Positions 25,900-34,607 of a stretch of 64,000 nt of DNA are shown here, piece by piece; the first letter of the stretch is position 1; every line of letters starts with the position of its first letter. This DNA is from Pontibacter liquoris (lineage in GTDB: Bacteria > Bacteroidota > Bacteroidia > Cytophagales > Hymenobacteraceae). The translations under genes were made by a program, and so were the position numbers. The notes beneath the pieces were generated by a model. That model did not search any database, was not told where the DNA came from, and saw only the letters and a list, made by a program, of their open reading frames with translations. The stretch is taken from assembly GCF_022758235.1 (NCBI RefSeq), contig NZ_JALEBG010000001.1:2790001-2854000 (forward strand), read 5' to 3'.

Positions 25900-26730
25900 A
25901 TGACACATGCTTTCCTGAAAAACCCGCAGCAGGCTGATATCTGCGCTACCTGCGGCACCCGCTACCCCGGGCGGCGCACCGCTGCGGATACGTGCCCCAT
26001 CTGCCTCGATGAGCGCCAGTATATAGGCGACAACGGCCAGGTATGGACGAGCCTAGAGGACCTTGCCCGCAACCGAAGCATCCGCTTCGAGCGGCTGAGC
26101 GATAGCCTGCTTTCCTTGCAGGCGGTTCCCCACCTGGCGATCGGCCAGAAAGCGCACCTTATCCTCTCCCCATCCGGCAACATGCTCTGGGACTGCCTGC
26201 CGTTCCTCGATGAGCCCACTGTCGCCTACATCCGGTCACTGGGCGGCCTGAGAGCCATTGCTATTTCGCATCCGCATTATTACAGCCTGATGACTGACTG
26301 GGCCGACGTGTTCGACTGCCCCATCTACCTGCATGCAGCCGACCGCCAATGGGTGATGCACCCCAGCGAGCGCATTCATTTCTGGCAAAGTGAAACGATA
26401 GCGCTCTGGGATGATATGGCCCTGGTGCAGACAGGCGGACACTTTGCCGGCGCCACTATTTTGTATCACCCCCGGTTCGGTGAAAAAGGCGCACTGTTTA
26501 CCGGCGACAGCATTTTTGTGGCCCGCGACCGGAAAAGCGTCTCGTTCATGTACAGCTACCCCAACATGATCCCACTTCCCAAAAAAGCTATCCTTCAGAT
26601 TCAGGAGCGCGTGGCGCGCCTGCAGTATGACGCCATTTACGGTGCTTTTGAGGGGCAGATCATCCCAGACAACGCCAAGGAAGCCGTGCACCGCTCGCTG
26701 CTGCGGTACCTGGCCATTTTTGAGGCATAG
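25900..26730 (+). CDS. MBL-fold protein with N-terminal zinc ribbon
   Basis: Start at the ATG at 25900 (MTHAFLKNPQQ); upstream codons begin at TTG. 276 residues. Residues about 13-40 form a zinc ribbon (CATCGTRYPG, then TCPICLDER). The rest is a metallo-beta-lactamase fold: the metal loop reads SHPHYYS, a variant of the usual HxHxDH in which the Asp and last His are replaced, but the later ligands His (TGGHFAGATILYH) and Asp (FTGDSIFVARD) remain. This suggests one metal site is altered. Related annotated proteins are MBL-fold hydrolases of unknown substrate. Stand-alone. Confidence 0.82.
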   Translation: MTHAFLKNPQQADICATCGTRYPGRRTAADTCPICLDERQYIGDNGQVWTSLEDLARNRSIRFERLSDSLLSLQAVPHLAIGQKAHLILSPSGNMLWDCLPFLDEPTVAYIRSLGGLRAIAISHPHYYSLMTDWADVFDCPIYLHAADRQWVMHPSERIHFWQSETIALWDDMALVQTGGHFAGATILYHPRFGEKGALFTGDSIFVARDRKSVSFMYSYPNMIPLPKKAILQIQERVARLQYDAIYGAFEGQIIPDNAKEAVHRSLLRYLAIFEA

Positions 26731-26864
26731 CCAAAATCTGCTGGTATACGTATTCCTTTAAAGCTATTTGCCGTATTTAAGGAAAATTTATACTTTAAAG
26801 AAGCTAATTACGTTATCTAACCTGATTTTAAGCTTATTGTACCCATTTAATTAAACCTGAATTT

Positions 26865-27398
26865 ATGAAAAGAACACACGTATTCACCTCGCTTGCCCTC
26901 CTGTTTTGCCTGCTCCTATCCGTGACTAGCTGGGCCCAGAAACAAGAAGATAAATCAAAGCGACCAAGTCCGCCGGCTACTGCCACAGGTAAAATAGGCG
27001 ATGCCACTGTAACGGTGAACTATAGCAGCCCCAGCGTAAAAGGACGCAAGATTTGGGGCGAGCTCGTACCCTATGACCAGGTATGGCGTGCCGGAGCCAA
27101 CGAGTCCACCACGGTGGAATTCAGCAAAGATGTGATGGTGGAAGGCAAGCCGCTGCCTGCCGGCAAGTATAGCTTCTTCACCATCCCGGGGGAGAATCAG
27201 TGGACGGTAATCTTCAATAAAGTGAACGACAAATGGGGCACCGAATACGATGAAAAGCAGGACGCCCTGCGCGTGATGGTAACACCCGCCAAAGCCAAGA
27301 CCATGAACGAGCGCCTCAAGTATGAGGTGACGCCAAAAGGCCTGGTGCTCCGCTGGGAAAACATGGAAGTGCCGGTAGCTATACAACCTGCCTCTTAA
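26865..27398 (+). CDS. Secreted DUF2911 domain protein
   Basis: 177 residues. Signal peptide MKRTHVFTSLALLFCLLLSV with cleavage after SWAQ. The mature part is a single DUF2911 domain: VTVNYSSPSVKGRKIWGELV, PYDQVWRAGANESTTVEFS, PLPAGKYSFFTIPGENQWTV and the FNKVNDKWGT block. DUF2911 proteins are abundant secreted Bacteroidota proteins with no known activity. A perfect terminator follows at once. Confidence 0.93.
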   Translation: MKRTHVFTSLALLFCLLLSVTSWAQKQEDKSKRPSPPATATGKIGDATVTVNYSSPSVKGRKIWGELVPYDQVWRAGANESTTVEFSKDVMVEGKPLPAGKYSFFTIPGENQWTVIFNKVNDKWGTEYDEKQDALRVMVTPAKAKTMNERLKYEVTPKGLVLRWENMEVPVAIQPAS

Positions 27399-27416
27399 GT
27401 ACCTGATAAAAATAAA

Positions 27417-27458
27417 ACCAAAGCGCCGCCGGAATCCAATTTCCGGCGGCGCTTTGGT
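27417..27458. terminator. Intrinsic terminator, 18-bp perfect stem
   Basis: ACCAAAGCGCCGCCGGAA (27417-27434) pairs perfectly with 27441-27458 around a 6-base loop, followed by TTTTAAAG. Confidence 0.88.
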
Positions 27459-27631
27459 TTTAAAGCAGCTGGTAAAAGCCTATAGGGCGCAGGCACAGTT
27501 CCCTGTATTCAGGGCCATACTACGGAAGCTGCTTCCCTGAAAAAGATGATTTAGTATATATACCTTTCCTTTCCCTGCTTTCGTGTTTGGCCTGGTAGTG
27601 CACCTCTTGCCTGCAAGTTCAGTAAAAGAGC

Positions 27632-29194
27632 TTATACTTGCTGGCGCACAGCCAGCGCCACATCGGCGCCAACTTCTGGTAGCTGCAGCGTCAGGTCGCC
27701 GGCTGTTTGCTGCGTTACCTCCTGGCTGGCAAGTTGCATTCCGTGCAGTGTATCCCAGGTGATAACGCTATACTTGCCGGCTGCCATGCCCGGAATGGTG
27801 ATTGAAATGGGCAAAGCTGGCGCCTCCCGGTTTATTACCAACCGGCGCTCCCGCTTTTGCATCGCATCCTGCCGCAGCAGCCAGACAATGGCCTGCCGGG
27901 CATCGGCACAGGCAAAAGCGGCAAAGCTGGGTGTACTCATGCTTACTTCCTCGTTCAGGTTTCTTCGGGCAAACTTTTTCCAGTCCAGCAACGCCACAAA
28001 ACCGCCCATACTTTGCTGGGCAGCCCGCATGCCGTGCGTCAGGCAATGCGGATGCCGATTAGGCCAGCGCATACCGCCGCCTGCCCCCCCGGAGGCCAGG
28101 TGCGCCCACTGCATGTGCCGGAAATATTCGTCGTCGAAATACTCCGGTAACGTAACATGCCGGTCTTTGAAGGTATGGATCGGCCCGTGCTCACTGTCAA
28201 AGAACGGGCGTTTGCTGTCGAGGTGCTGTAATGCCTCGCGCACCAGCTTACCGGTGCTCAGGGCTGGTTTCACCGTATCATGGGGATGATTGATGGTAGC
28301 GGCATCATAAAAATGCGTACTGGCAAAATCCAGGTGGGCGTGCCGGAAGATCACATCGGCCACTTCGGGCCGCTCGTCTAGCACCGGGCCGTACAACGAA
28401 ACCGTTTGGGGGTGGCTGCGGCCGTAGACGCGAAGCTCCGTTTCGCGCACATGTTCGCTCAGCTTTTTTATAAAATCATAGAAAGCCTCTGTGGAATTAT
28501 TGCTGTGCGCGGGATGTATCTCGTTCCACAGATCCCAAGCAAACAAAACGCCACTGCCTCCCCAGCGTTCAATCACAAACGTAAACCGGTTTTTAAAGGC
28601 CTCCAGCGTATCGGGGCACAGCAGCCATTCGGAGCGTTTGCTGCAAGGCCCACCGTTTGCTTTGTTATAAGGGTGGTGTTTCCATTTGATCCACATCCAG
28701 AACGTATCCACGGGGGTGAGCAGGATGCGCAGGTTATACTTGCCGCAAAGTGCAAAAAGGTCGTCCCAGAGGCGCACCATGTTGGGCTGAAATTTGCCGG
28801 CAGGCCGCTCGAAATACCGGTTTTTGGTTTGCGCATACTCGAGCATAAAGCGCAGACACGTCACCCCGTGGCTCGCCAGCCAAGCCAAATGCCCTTCTAC
28901 CTGCTCCATATCTTTACGCCGGAAAGCATTGGCAAAATCCGGCCACGTAATAGCATCGTTCTGCCCGATCGGCGTCCAGTTCTCTCCCTGCTCGGTTATA
29001 AAATAGGGTGCATCCGGTGCTACCTGTATCCAGGGAAGCGCTGCTGCGCAGCTGCCTGCCTGCCTGCTGCGTTTGCCTATACTTGTGACGGCAGTTGTTT
29101 TTTCTGACGGTATGAAACCGGCCGGCTGGCTATAGTCTAATTCTATTTGTGCTGTTTGTGCTTTGAAATCTTCTTTCTGCGTTTTGTATGCCAT
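27632..29194 (-). CDS. Cellulase/GH5-like clan GH-A glycoside hydrolase, cytoplasmic
   Basis: 520 residues without signal peptide. TIM-barrel of clan GH-A: the acid/base Glu is in FAWDLWNEIHP and the nucleophile Glu in PFFDSEHGPI, both present, so it should be active. Other barrel segments are GVTCLRFMLEYAQ and LRILLTPVDTFWMWIKW; a beta-sandwich-like tail follows from about residue 430. Last gene of the minus-strand set GT, glf, GH1-like, GH5-like. Location next to UDP-galactofuranose synthesis suggests a role in building or editing an exopolysaccharide intermediate rather than feeding. The stop codon lies within AAGTATAA. Confidence 0.82.
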   Translation of the reverse strand: MAYKTQKEDFKAQTAQIELDYSQPAGFIPSEKTTAVTSIGKRSRQAGSCAAALPWIQVAPDAPYFITEQGENWTPIGQNDAITWPDFANAFRRKDMEQVEGHLAWLASHGVTCLRFMLEYAQTKNRYFERPAGKFQPNMVRLWDDLFALCGKYNLRILLTPVDTFWMWIKWKHHPYNKANGGPCSKRSEWLLCPDTLEAFKNRFTFVIERWGGSGVLFAWDLWNEIHPAHSNNSTEAFYDFIKKLSEHVRETELRVYGRSHPQTVSLYGPVLDERPEVADVIFRHAHLDFASTHFYDAATINHPHDTVKPALSTGKLVREALQHLDSKRPFFDSEHGPIHTFKDRHVTLPEYFDDEYFRHMQWAHLASGGAGGGMRWPNRHPHCLTHGMRAAQQSMGGFVALLDWKKFARRNLNEEVSMSTPSFAAFACADARQAIVWLLRQDAMQKRERRLVINREAPALPISITIPGMAAGKYSVITWDTLHGMQLASQEVTQQTAGDLTLQLPEVGADVALAVRQQV

Positions 29195-29412
29195 GCGTTA
29201 AGTCTGTGTTCTGAAGGGCTCCGGTCCTGGCTGCATAGAACCCGGACCGTAAAATTACCGCTTCTGCAAGAATGATCGAATAATTCATTTGAACGACATT
29301 GCTACAGGTTCCTTTTGCCGTTCGGTTATACTATAAGTTATACTAGAAAAGGTAGCAGCCTGAGGAAGTATATGCAACGCGTTTTAAGGCGCTTTTCTCG
29401 CTGCTTCCGGCC

Positions 29413-30633
29413 TCAGCTAAAATCGGTTTGGAGTATTTTACCGGAGGCTTCCACTTCCTGCAGCAATGCCTGGGCTTCGAGTAGCGCCTCTGCATAAGGT
29501 TTATGCAGCAGGCGCTGCGTCGTTTTACCGCGTCGTGGGGCAGCATCCCACAGGCCCGCGTTGTGCCAGGGTTGCAGATGGTCCCAGTCCGGACGATCAA
29601 TGACAGGATACAGGCATATGCCCCACAAAGGCACGCCTGCCTGCAGGGCAGCAGCACATTGATCGGTTACAAACCGGATCCAGTTGGGGCGGTGCACCCC
29701 GGGATGACTTGTTTCAGCCAGCACCACAGGCTTTTGGTAACGCGCATGCACCTCCGCCAGCAAGCTGTGCAGCGGCCGCCACCGGGGGTCGTTATGCTCG
29801 TTTAGCCAGGGCAACCGAGTATGAGTGCCTGTCTCCCATTGATTGTTGTAATAATAGTTCAGCCCCAGAATATCCAGGTAATCGGGATTTCCACCAAGCT
29901 CCGGGCACATGCGGCCGCATAACATATCTGCGGCCTGGTACTGGAGCGCATGGGCCAGTTGTGCTTCTTCCTGCTCCCCGGCTGTAGCATGTAATGGCGG
30001 GACCACGTTTACCAACGGTTCTGTCGTCATGATCCGGACATTTGGGTCCAGTTCCCGCATCGCCGCTACGCCTTCAATATAAGCGCGCATCAGCCCATAC
30101 TTTACCTCCCACCCATGCCCCACGCAATACGGCGAAGTGGCCCGCACATCACCGCCGAGCCAGGAAATAAAGCTCACTTCGTTGATGGGGGTAACAATAA
30201 GGATGTCGTCGGGATAGGCAGACCGGTAAAATTGCACGAACGCCCGGCACATGGCGGCAAAACGCCGCGCAAACAAGGGGTGCAACGGTGTCAGGTCGTC
30301 GGGGTAGCCAAAGTGGCACAGGTCCCATACCTGCTGCACGCCCAGGGCTTTTCCCTGTTCCAGCATATAGGCCACCGTAGTCCAGTCATACTGGTAGGGG
30401 CTTTTCTCTACCTGGCTCCAGCGAATTCCTTCCCGCACGGTTCCGATGTTGAAAGGCCGAAGCTTCCGGTAGTCCTGGCTGATCTTTTGCAGGTGGCCGG
30501 TGAGCGTCAGAAAATCTACCCTGTTGCCGAAAGCGTTGAGTTTATCCGTACACTCAAAGCCGCCCATCCAAAACGTTTTAAACGGACTCTCCTGCAAGGC
30601 CTGGTAACCCGGTATCCTGGCTTTGTTTCCCAT
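29413..30633 (-). CDS. GH1-like clan GH-A glycoside hydrolase, cytoplasmic
   Basis: Start placed at the ATG at 30633 (MGNKARIPGYQAL); the longer frame adds 16 residues. 406 residues, no signal peptide. GH1-style barrel: FWMGGFECTDKLNAFGNRVD near the start, TVREGIRWSQVEKSPYQYDW, the acid/base Glu in VTPINEVSF (NEP of GH1 becomes NEV) and the nucleophile Glu in VVLAETSHPG. Divergent from classical beta-glucosidases. Lies 88 bases downstream of glf on the same strand. Substrate unknown. Confidence 0.82.
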   Translation of the reverse strand: MGNKARIPGYQALQESPFKTFWMGGFECTDKLNAFGNRVDFLTLTGHLQKISQDYRKLRPFNIGTVREGIRWSQVEKSPYQYDWTTVAYMLEQGKALGVQQVWDLCHFGYPDDLTPLHPLFARRFAAMCRAFVQFYRSAYPDDILIVTPINEVSFISWLGGDVRATSPYCVGHGWEVKYGLMRAYIEGVAAMRELDPNVRIMTTEPLVNVVPPLHATAGEQEEAQLAHALQYQAADMLCGRMCPELGGNPDYLDILGLNYYYNNQWETGTHTRLPWLNEHNDPRWRPLHSLLAEVHARYQKPVVLAETSHPGVHRPNWIRFVTDQCAAALQAGVPLWGICLYPVIDRPDWDHLQPWHNAGLWDAAPRRGKTTQRLLHKPYAEALLEAQALLQEVEASGKILQTDFS

Positions 30634-30721
30634 AAGCAAAAGTATGCATGATTTGCAGCCTGCTTTGCGGGCAGGCTGCAAATAAACTTACGCACGATCA
30701 GAAACCAACACTCCCTAAAGC

Positions 30722-31924
30722 TTAACCGATCTCTGACCCAATGTTCTCGAGTGTTACACCATTCGGATTCAGTTTAACTTTACCTCCGTTCAAAATAGTA
30801 GCTGTTTCTTCCTGCGCAGCTATTTTCTTGAATAACGTCAGCGCCTGCGCCACTACCTGGTCCATGTTATAGTATTTGTAGGTAGCCAGGCGGCCGGCAA
30901 AGTGTACGCCCGGGGTCTCTTCTGCCAGTTTTTTATACTTGTTGTAAATCAGGGCATTCTCCGGCTTTGGAACAGGATAATACGGGTCGCCTTCGGCCTG
31001 CGGGTACTCGTATACCACGCTGGTTTTATGGTGCTGTTGCCCGGTCAGGTACTTAAACTCCGTAACGCGGGTATAAGCATGCTCGTTGGGGAAGTTTACC
31101 ACAGCGGTGGGCAGGTGCACTTCTTTCTCCAGGGTCTCGTGTCGGAACTCCAGCGAACGGTAGGGCAGCTTGCCATACTTGTAATCGAAGAATTCGTCCA
31201 CAGGGCCGGTAAAGATCATTTCCCGAAAAGGCACCATGTCCATGATCTCGTGGTAGTCGGTATTGAGCATGATCTTGATGTTGGGATGGTCCAGCATCTT
31301 CTCGAACATACTGGTATAGCCGTGCAGCGGCATGGCCTGGTAGGTGTCAGTAAAATAACGATCATCGCGGTTGGTGCGCACCGGCACCCGCGAGGTCACG
31401 GACTTATCGAGTTCGGATGGGTCCATGCCCCATTGCTTGCGGGTATAATTGCGGAAGAATTTCTCGTAGAGTTCCCGCCCCACTTTGCTCACCACCACAT
31501 CTTCCGACGTCTGCACGGTGGGTACCTCCTCGGCCACCGATTTAAAGAAGTTATCGACATCAAAGGAAGTCAGGTTAAGGCCGTAGAGTTTGTTGATGGT
31601 ATCCAGGTTGATGGGCATAGGCACCAGCTGGCCGTCTACGCTGGCCAGTACGCGGTGCTCGTACGGCCGCCATGCGGTAAAGTGCGACAGGTAATCGAAC
31701 ACGTCCCTGGAATTGGTATGGAAAATATGCGGGCCATACTTGTGCACCAGGATTCCTTCTTCATTGTAATGATCAAAGGCATTGCCGGCAATGTGCGGCC
31801 GTTTATCAATAATGAGCACTTTCTTGTTTAACTGCGTTGCCAGTCGTTCGGCAATCACACTTCCTGCAAAGCCTGCGCCTACAATCAGGTAATCGAACAT
31901 CGTATACTTCTTCTCTGCTTTCAT
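30722..31924 (-). CDS. glf: UDP-galactopyranose mutase
   Basis: 400 residues. FAD-binding Rossmann motif at the start (FDYLIVGAGFAGSVIAERLA), then the mutase blocks HIAGNAFDHYNEEG, HKYGPHIFHTN, FFRNYTRKQWGMDPSELD and SVTSRVPVRTNRDDRYF; the C-terminus has GRLATYKYYNMDQVVAQAL. Reaction: UDP-galactopyranose to UDP-galactofuranose, using reduced FAD in the cytoplasm. The upstream glycosyltransferase ends only 6 bases before this ATG, so they share an operon. Gives the precursor for Galf-containing polysaccharide. Confidence 0.97.
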   Translation of the reverse strand: MKAEKKYTMFDYLIVGAGFAGSVIAERLATQLNKKVLIIDKRPHIAGNAFDHYNEEGILVHKYGPHIFHTNSRDVFDYLSHFTAWRPYEHRVLASVDGQLVPMPINLDTINKLYGLNLTSFDVDNFFKSVAEEVPTVQTSEDVVVSKVGRELYEKFFRNYTRKQWGMDPSELDKSVTSRVPVRTNRDDRYFTDTYQAMPLHGYTSMFEKMLDHPNIKIMLNTDYHEIMDMVPFREMIFTGPVDEFFDYKYGKLPYRSLEFRHETLEKEVHLPTAVVNFPNEHAYTRVTEFKYLTGQQHHKTSVVYEYPQAEGDPYYPVPKPENALIYNKYKKLAEETPGVHFAGRLATYKYYNMDQVVAQALTLFKKIAAQEETATILNGGKVKLNPNGVTLENIGSEIG

Positions 31925-31930
31925 TTATCT

Positions 31931-33202
31931 CTATCCCCTCTTCTGCTGTGACTTTTGCTGTAATGTTTCGTTCATGATTGCTACCATCTGGCGCCAGGTC
32001 TGGTCCCAGGACATGTTGGCCAGGAAAGCGTCCACCTGCCGGTGCCAGTTCTTATCTTCGGCCTGCGCCAGGGCCTTTTCTATTCCCGCCACAAACGCTT
32101 CGGGCGTATGGGCAATATGCACCAGGTTCTGCTCGCCATAGGGCCGCACCACATCCTGAATAGCGGTAGACACCACCGGCTTTCCGGCTGCCAGGTATTC
32201 AGGTGTTTTGGTGGGGCTGATAAAGCGGGTCGATTCGTTAATGGCAAAGGGCAGCAGGGCTACATCCCATCCGCTCAGATAAGCAGGCAGCTCATCGTAA
32301 GTTTTGCCACCTAAATAATGGATGTTCTCGCGTTTTGGAAGCGATGCCGGATCGATCTTCACCACCGGGCCAATTATGACCAGCTGCCACTCCGGGTGGG
32401 CATCGGCTACAAAAGCCAGCAGGTCGATGTCCATGCGTTCGTCAATCACCCCAAAAAAGCCCATGCGGGGCAGCGGAATAGTTGCCTGGTCGGCAGGTGC
32501 CGGCTGCTTTGCTTTAGCTTTGCCAAAATGGGCTTTGTCGATGCTGCTCGGGAAGGCGTAAACCTGCTCGTGCTGCTCCTTTTTAACTTCATACAAGCTC
32601 TGGCCCCCGGTAAACACCAGGTCGGCTTTCTGAAACAACTTTGCTTCCAGCTCTTTCAGGCGCGTCGGGGCAAATTTAAAGGCCGCCAGTTCATCCATGC
32701 AGTCATACACCGTGAGCACCGGGTTAAAGTCTTCGGAAAAACCGAGCGCCATAGGCGTATAGTACCAGAACAGGTATTCCTCTATCTTATGTGTGTTCAG
32801 CAGCCCGGCCAGCAGCATTTTCTGCGCCTGCTCTATTTGCTCCGGGCTAAGGCCGTGCGGCAGATGGGGTGTAACGATCTGCAGCAGCTCGGACTTTTTC
32901 TCGTAGTGCAGGTAGTGCTCCGGTGAATTAGTATAAATTGGTTCTTCCACAAAAAAGAGCCTTCCTAAGCGGGCAAACCGCGAAAGCAGGTGCTGTGGCC
33001 GCTGGTACACAAAATTCCAGCGCAAATGTGAAAGGCACACCACATCGGGCATGTTTTCCCAAATGCTTGCGGCAAGCGGAATTGCAATACTTTCTTTATC
33101 TTTTTTTGTATTTTCTACCTCTAAATAAGGCGATGCATACATCTGGGTACCTGTTTCTTCTGTCTCCTCTGATACACGGGGTTGCGCGTTTGTTTTTAGC
33201 AT
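31931..33202 (-). CDS. Family 1-like glycosyltransferase (GT4 fold)
   Basis: 423 residues, soluble. N-terminal segment VVCLSHLRWNFVYQRPQHLL is typical of GT-B transferases found beside glf. The C-terminal nucleotide-sugar domain has GFFGVIDERMDIDLL, WQLVIIGPVVKIDPASLP, VALLPFAINESTRFISPTKT and EYLAAGKPVVSTAIQDV (donor-binding Glu). Predicted to transfer a hexose or galactofuranose onto a growing glycan. First gene of the four-gene minus-strand set. Confidence 0.9.
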   Translation of the reverse strand: MLKTNAQPRVSEETEETGTQMYASPYLEVENTKKDKESIAIPLAASIWENMPDVVCLSHLRWNFVYQRPQHLLSRFARLGRLFFVEEPIYTNSPEHYLHYEKKSELLQIVTPHLPHGLSPEQIEQAQKMLLAGLLNTHKIEEYLFWYYTPMALGFSEDFNPVLTVYDCMDELAAFKFAPTRLKELEAKLFQKADLVFTGGQSLYEVKKEQHEQVYAFPSSIDKAHFGKAKAKQPAPADQATIPLPRMGFFGVIDERMDIDLLAFVADAHPEWQLVIIGPVVKIDPASLPKRENIHYLGGKTYDELPAYLSGWDVALLPFAINESTRFISPTKTPEYLAAGKPVVSTAIQDVVRPYGEQNLVHIAHTPEAFVAGIEKALAQAEDKNWHRQVDAFLANMSWDQTWRQMVAIMNETLQQKSQQKRG

Positions 33203-33418
33203 GGGTTAATATTTTAGAAGTAGATGCTTTGCAACACAAGGCAAACGTTGCTGCGGCTTTATGGTCCATGTACATACGTAATATGGCCTTAGGCAGTTAA
33301 AGTATAAACACGGATTTAGCACTAGGTATATATACTTGTATACCTGTATTTTGTGTGACCGATGGCTGCGCAGAACCACAGCACAGCGGCCGGACCTCAC
33401 TTTTCAACTGCCGTTGCC

Positions 33419-33426
33419 TATCTTTG
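33419..33426 (+). promoter_or_regulatory. Putative -7 box for the gene at 33440
   Basis: TATCTTTG, an exact match to the Bacteroidota -7 consensus TAnnTTTG, lies inside the upstream extension of the long frame that begins at 33362. It favours the ATG at 33440 or 33446. No good -33 was found. Confidence 0.3.
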
Positions 33427-33439
33427 CATTTGCAAAAAC

Positions 33440-34195
33440 ATGATAATGGGCAGCGGAGAACAAGAAACAGCCTCGGCAGAGGGCAACGGCATCGGTTTAC
33501 AGAATGAGCGCTCGCTGCATGCAGGCATCAAGCAATGGTATGCCTTACCGGGCGATAAGTTTGAAGTGCCTCTCAGTACCTTTGTAATCGATCTGGTGCG
33601 GGGCACGCAGCTCGTCGAGATACAGACGCGCAACTTTACCGCCATCCGTGGAAAGCTAAAAGCGTTGCTGCAAAGCCATAAAGTGCATTTGCTGCATCCT
33701 GTTACAGCCGAAAAGTGGGTGGTGCAGGTAGACCGTTCCGGTAACAAGGTGCTGAGTCGGCGCAAGTCACCGTTCAGGGGCAACCTGACCGACGTTTTTG
33801 AAGAGCTGGTGCGCCTGCCCGAACTGCTGCTGCAGGAGAACTTCACGTTTGAGGTACTCTATATTAAGGAGGAGGAGGTGCGCTGCCGCGACGGCAAAGG
33901 GAGCAAACACCGCAAGCGTGAAAGTATAAAAGACCGCCGCCTGGTAGAAGTGGTGGAAACAATCCGGTTTAACAGCCCCGCAGATTTCATGCGCTTTTTG
34001 CCGCCCACGCTGCCCCGGCCGTTTTCGAACAAAGACCTGGCCCATGCCCTGCAATTGCCCCTGCACCGCTGCCGCCAGATCACGTATTGCCTCCGGAAAA
34101 TGGAAACGATAACGGTAGCCGGCAAAAAGGTGAACGAGCTGCTTTTCCAAATAGCCGCTGAGCCCGGCAAAGAAGCTTGCTCGCCCATTTCCTAA
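33440..34195 (+). CDS. Conserved hypothetical, possible PD-(D/E)XK-like protein
   Basis: Start placed at 33440 (MIMGSGEQET); an ATG at 33362 would lie upstream of the putative -7 box. 251 residues. The N-terminal half has NERSLHAGIKQWYALPGDKF then EVPLSTFVIDLVRG and LVEIQTRNF: a conserved Asp followed by ExQ, the order seen in PD-(D/E)XK nucleases and relatives. KWVVQVDRSGNKVLSRRKSP and FEVLYIKEEEVR follow. The C-terminal part (RPFSNKDLAHALQLPLHRCR, ITYCLRKMETITVAG) looks like a winged helix. I recall similar hypothetical proteins in several phyla but no assigned function. Divergent from the GT/glf operon. Confidence 0.65.
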   Translation: MIMGSGEQETASAEGNGIGLQNERSLHAGIKQWYALPGDKFEVPLSTFVIDLVRGTQLVEIQTRNFTAIRGKLKALLQSHKVHLLHPVTAEKWVVQVDRSGNKVLSRRKSPFRGNLTDVFEELVRLPELLLQENFTFEVLYIKEEEVRCRDGKGSKHRKRESIKDRRLVEVVETIRFNSPADFMRFLPPTLPRPFSNKDLAHALQLPLHRCRQITYCLRKMETITVAGKKVNELLFQIAAEPGKEACSPIS

Positions 34196-34607
34196 GGCTT
34201 TCCTAAAAAAAGACTAGCAGAAGTTAAACAAGCACCCAATCGTTTAACAACCGCTAGCCTTTCACCTAAAGTTTTCACCTTATAGCTACCTATACGCCAG
34301 GCCTGCAACGGGGTAGTCCCTAATTACCGTAAACCCGTATTTACACACTGTTTATACTACTTTGTACGGAGAGGGCCTCTTTTAACGCAAAAAGGCCACA
34401 ACGGCTAGCTTTCCTTCGGATCGTTCCGATGGCTATACTTTAAAACAATTTTGCCGGTAGCGGGGTTAGTTGAGGCCAGGCTGAATTTCGCACCCTGCTT
34501 TGCCAGGCACCGTACACCCAATCTCATGGCGTACTTAAGTTTAATATGCCTATTTGCAAACACAGCCAGCAGGTGCAATTCTGCCGGTTAATCAAACTAC
34601 ATCTAAA
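34196..34607. other. Intergenic region upstream of the old yellow enzyme
   Basis: 412 bases with no gene. Holds two copies of the word TATACTT/AAGTATA or near-copies and presumably the promoter of the gene at 34608. Confidence 0.4.

Noticed and set aside
31931..33202. A full exopolysaccharide locus (Wzx/Wzy/Wza type)
   Set aside because: Only a GT and glf with two hydrolases are present; no flippase, polymerase or export genes were seen nearby.
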